DNA of 33,480 nt from Nostoc sp. FACHB-152. Its GTDB lineage: Bacteria; Cyanobacteriota; Cyanobacteriia; Cyanobacteriales; Nostocaceae. Made by a program: the position numbers and the translations under genes. Numbering within the stretch: the stretch's first letter is position 1; every line of letters begins with the position of its first letter. The notes under the pieces were generated by a model. The model searched no databases. It was not told the DNA's origin and worked only from the letters and a program-made list of their open reading frames with translations. The stretch spans positions 1 to 33,480 of the forward strand of contig NZ_JACJRV010000077.1 in assembly GCF_014697475.1 (NCBI RefSeq), written 5' to 3'. Of this stretch, positions 31,404 through 33,480 are shown piece after piece.

Positions 31404-31963
31404 CACAATAGAAGATTTGCATTACACGATTCAGTTGGCAATGGGGTGGGAAAATATTCACCTCCATCATTTCATCATCCACGGTAAGCAGTACGGGATT
31501 CTCCAACCAGGGGGAACAGTATTTAGCGATCGCGCCTGTGAAGTAAAACTCTCGTCCCTTGGGTTGAGAGAGAGAGAAAGAAAAGTTTTTATACGAATAT
31601 GACTTCAGTATTTGCCCATTAATGGGTGCATGGCGTTATTGGTGGCGGCATCAAATTAGAGTAGAAGCAATACTTACTCCAGATTCAAACCAAACTTACC
31701 CAATCTGCACTGACGGTAAGGGAGTTTGTCCCCCAGAGAACTGTGGCGGCCCTTGGGGCTTCATGAAAGCAAGGGAAGAGTTTTTTCTTTGGGACGTATT
31801 AGAGCGTTTTGCTTTAATGTTGGAGAACAAGAAGATTGACATGGATAGAGAAGAAGCCAGCAAACTACTAACTTGGCTATTGGTTTATCAAAACCGCTTC
31901 GACCGTCAGAAAGTCAACCAAAATCTACTAAAATACGCTACCGGAGTCAGGGAGTTGATGTAA
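31306..31963 (+). pseudogene. Plasmid pRiA4b ORF-3 family gene, frameshifted
   Basis: The first frame from ATG 31306 gives VIYQLKVVLLSISPMILRRI, KVSSDSTIEDLHYTIQLAMG, WENIHLHHFII, the N-terminal signature of the PRiA4_ORF3 family. In the purine run GAGAGAGAGAAAGAAAAG (31567-31584) the frame shifts by +1; the continuation reads EKFLYEYDFS, then WRHQIRVEAILTPDSNQTYP, CPPENCGGPWGF, to the stop at 31963. The combined length is near normal (~215). Function of the family is unknown, though it is common on plasmids. The shift in a GA repeat could be a simple mutation or a reversible one. Confidence 0.85.
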
Positions 31964-31980
31964 TTGTTCAAGGTGATAGT

Positions 31981-32205
31981 GTGAAATTTAAAATCCAAGT
32001 AGTTGTTGAATCAGAATCAGGAGAAACCCAATTAATTCAAGAAATTTTACAAATTGAAAAGGGTAATCTACAGCCTGAAAACTTAGGACTAACGCTAGCT
32101 CAAGGCAAAGAATTATTGCTTCAGACACAACGCAGCATAGTTAATCAACAAATAGCTCTATATCTATGTCTTTGTGCTTACCAACTTTCGTGTCTAAGTT
32201 GGTAA
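31981..32205 (+). pseudogene. N-terminal fragment of an ISKra4 family transposase
   Basis: From GTG 31981 the frame reads KFKIQVVVESESGETQLIQE, ILQIEKGNLQPENLGLTLAQ, GKELLLQTQRSIVNQQIALY. This matches the N-terminal region of ISKra4-type transposases (Q-E-I...E...L.PE.LGL.L...K..L...Q). After about 60 residues it departs (LCLCAYQLSCLSW) and stops at the inverted repeat before the integrase gene. The rest of the ~450-residue transposase is absent. Confidence 0.7.
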
Positions 32206-32285
32206 AATCATCTCGTATACCCCAAGCTTTTTAGGAGTTTGGGTCATGGTCAAGCAGCTCCTCCAAGTACCGAAAGTTGGTAAAA
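32178..32285. repeat. Three copies of a TTACCAACTT motif around the integrase start
   Basis: TTACCAACTT (32178-32187) and AAGTTGGTAA (32196-32205) form a perfect 10-bp hairpin with an 8-nt loop. AAGTTGGTAAAA at 32196-32207 recurs exactly at 32274-32285, inside the first codons of the recombinase gene. Inverted and direct copies beside a tyrosine recombinase gene resemble core- or arm-type binding sites, and may also be an operator for its expression. Confidence 0.6.
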
Positions 32286-32878
32286 CTCAAAAAGGAGAGC
32301 GTCAGTCGCCTAACTCTCACAAATACTCAGAGGTTAGGACTAAGGAACATTTGTTACCAGAAGAAGTTGAGTTGATGCGGTCAGCTATCAAAAAATTTAA
32401 GGGTCGCCATGCTCATCGAGACTCAACCCTAATTTTGTTAATCTATCGTCACGGATTGCGAGTGGCAGAGGTGGCATCTCTGCGCTGGGAACAAATAGAT
32501 TGGAATGGTGGCACAATTTACGTGAAGCGGGTTAAAAAAGGTACTCCATCTACTCATCCTCTTTACTCTGAGGAAATTCGTTCTCTCCGCAAGCTTCAAA
32601 GAGATTATCCTGCTAGTCCCTACGTTTTCCAGTCCTCTCAACATGGCCCGTTGGCACATGATACGATCGCCGGCATTGTTGAACGGGCTGGTGAGTTAGC
32701 TGGTCTACCTTTCAGAGTCCATGCTCATATGCTAAGGCATAGTACGGGCTATTATTTGGCTAATCGAGGTATTGACACTCGGACAATTCAGAGTTACCTG
32801 GGACATAAAAATATACAGCACACAGTTCGTTACACCGAACTTGCATCTACTAAATTTCAAGGTCTTTGGAATGATTAA
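32246..32878 (+). CDS. Small tyrosine recombinase/integrase
   Basis: 210 residues from ATG 32246 (upstream TTAGGAG). It has the catalytic domain of phage-type integrases and little else, like FimB/FimE-size recombinases: R72 in YRHGLRVAEVASLRW, a hairpin Lys in VKRVKKGT (K97 or K98), H161-x-x-R164 in HAHMLRHSTGYY, H187 in YLGHKNIQHT and the nucleophile Y196 in VRYTEL. All key residues are present, so it could be active. Such enzymes integrate, excise or invert DNA. The motif repeats at its 5' end may be its sites. It follows an ISKra4 scrap and is the only intact recombinase gene seen. Confidence 0.92.
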   Translation: MVKQLLQVPKVGKTQKGERQSPNSHKYSEVRTKEHLLPEEVELMRSAIKKFKGRHAHRDSTLILLIYRHGLRVAEVASLRWEQIDWNGGTIYVKRVKKGTPSTHPLYSEEIRSLRKLQRDYPASPYVFQSSQHGPLAHDTIAGIVERAGELAGLPFRVHAHMLRHSTGYYLANRGIDTRTIQSYLGHKNIQHTVRYTELASTKFQGLWND

Positions 32879-33000
32879 TGCCCATCTCCCCCAAAATTTT
32901 TCGCTCTCGAAGCATTTGCCCATTTGTAACTTAACTCTAAATATTACCCTCGAACAGCTACTGCAAAAATCTGCAACAAGTTTCCGGATCTATTATAGTC

Positions 33001-33351
33001 CTACTCGCAGGGGAAACCGATTGAAAGAGAACCTACTTGTTTTACTTCTCCGTTCATGGTTAAAGTTTGGACAGTATCAAATGGGTCGTAATGTCCTCTT
33101 TCCCAGCCTCCATTTTGGAAAATAAAAGATAGATAAACCCATTCCTTATGAGCATCTTGGATGACAAGGTTATCGCCCTCTTGGGGTGTATAGTCAACAT
33201 CAAAGCAATTTCTGTAATTGAGATTGAGCAAAACCCAATCGTCCGTTAGTCCTTTGCCTATATCCGCCGCAGGAAGTTCGTATAGCCCTTCCATTAGCGG
33301 CTCGTCGTCGCTTTTATATCTTTTAAATGTAGATAAATACCATCGATACAC
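33001..33351 (-). CDS. Hypothetical protein, 116 aa
   Basis: Starts at a GTG at 33351; an AGGAG lies further upstream than usual and a stop is just beyond it, so this start is uncertain and the gene might be N-terminally cut. Soluble, acidic, aromatic-rich: RWYLSTFKRYKSDDEPLMEG, DDWVLLNLNYRNCFDVDYTP, KEWVYLSFIFQNGGWERGHY. No family recognised. It runs opposite to the integrase. The 120 bases between (32879-33000) show no gene. Confidence 0.6.
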   Translation of the reverse strand: MYRWYLSTFKRYKSDDEPLMEGLYELPAADIGKGLTDDWVLLNLNYRNCFDVDYTPQEGDNLVIQDAHKEWVYLSFIFQNGGWERGHYDPFDTVQTLTMNGEVKQVGSLSIGFPCE

Positions 33352-33434
33352 CTTGGGAGTCGTTGCTTGCTCCTGTTTGTAAGTAGGTGGGTGGAATTAA
33401 TTATAAGATAGAAAAACTGCTAAATTAGGTTGTT

Positions 33435-33480
33435 ATGCCTGCCCCATTACGCATCATTCTGACCCCAGAGGAAGACAGAA
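33435..33480 (+). CDS. Start of an IS630-type transposase, cut by the window edge
   Basis: ATG 33435 begins MPAPLRIILTPEEDR, the usual N-terminus of a group of cyanobacterial IS630-type transposases (PLRI.LT.EED). Only 15 codons are in the window, so integrity is unknown. It would be the fifth IS630-related sequence in this window. Confidence 0.65.
   Translation, partial: MPAPLRIILTPEEDR

Noticed and set aside
32772-33125. 117-codon plus-strand ORF after the integrase
   Set aside because: It starts inside the integrase in another frame and overlaps the more protein-like minus-strand gene at 33001-33351.

Overview
The window looks like part of a plasmid, or an integrated plasmid-like element, of a filamentous nitrogen-fixing cyanobacterium (Nostocales, Nostoc/Anabaena type). 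Four things point there: several HIP1-type octamers (GCGATCGC), heptamer short tandem repeats, the small dispersed repeats familiar from Nostoc genomes, and a 1164-residue replication protein that looks like the cyanobacterial plasmid family CyRepA1. All family names come from reading motifs; no database search was run.

Layout. 1-2272: two decayed IS630-type transposase genes. 2858-14033: a co-directional plus-strand block with an XRE-type regulator, about ten small or medium proteins of unknown function (some overlapping by 1-8 bases), a tandemly duplicated helix-turn-helix gene pair, a likely DUF1392 protein, an antirepressor-like protein, an AlkB-type dioxygenase and finally the CyRepA1-like replication protein. 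This is the backbone of the element. 13995-17483: a cassette bounded by a 21-bp exact direct repeat made from the 3' tail of the replication gene. Inside lie ParE-like and IlvE debris, an EamA exporter with a small coupled gene, and a divergent MocR-type regulator with three copies of a 12-bp operator between them. 17637-18249: an overlapping pair resembling the TumA/TumE toxin-antitoxin system.

18300-25500: a damaged stress or metal-response region. It holds a DUF1579 protein, an IS4-type transposase remnant abutting the first 32 codons of a phytochelatin-synthase-like gene, a pair of YdcZ/DUF606 half-transporters, the HMA domain of a lost copper ATPase and the tail of a VOC/glyoxalase protein, followed by intact DoxX and NAD-binding epimerase genes. 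Two promoters with a MerR-type long spacer dyad (CTCCAGT-N2-ACTGGAG) flank this operon; the second now points into nested IS630 debris.

25763-27214: a six-repeat FG-GAP (integrin alpha type) protein whose C-terminus runs into a transposase scrap. 27300-33480: accessory genes (GNAT, Nudix, MOSC, a tyrosine recombinase, hypotheticals) mixed with broken genes (amine oxidase tail, frameshifted pRiA4b ORF-3 family gene, ISKra4 N-terminus). At the right edge another IS630 transposase begins.

Overall the left half is a functional replication and accessory backbone. The right half is a scrapyard where insertion sequences and recombination have cut up imported genes, leaving a few intact operons, one toxin-antitoxin pair and one integrase. 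No tRNA, rRNA or CRISPR array was seen.
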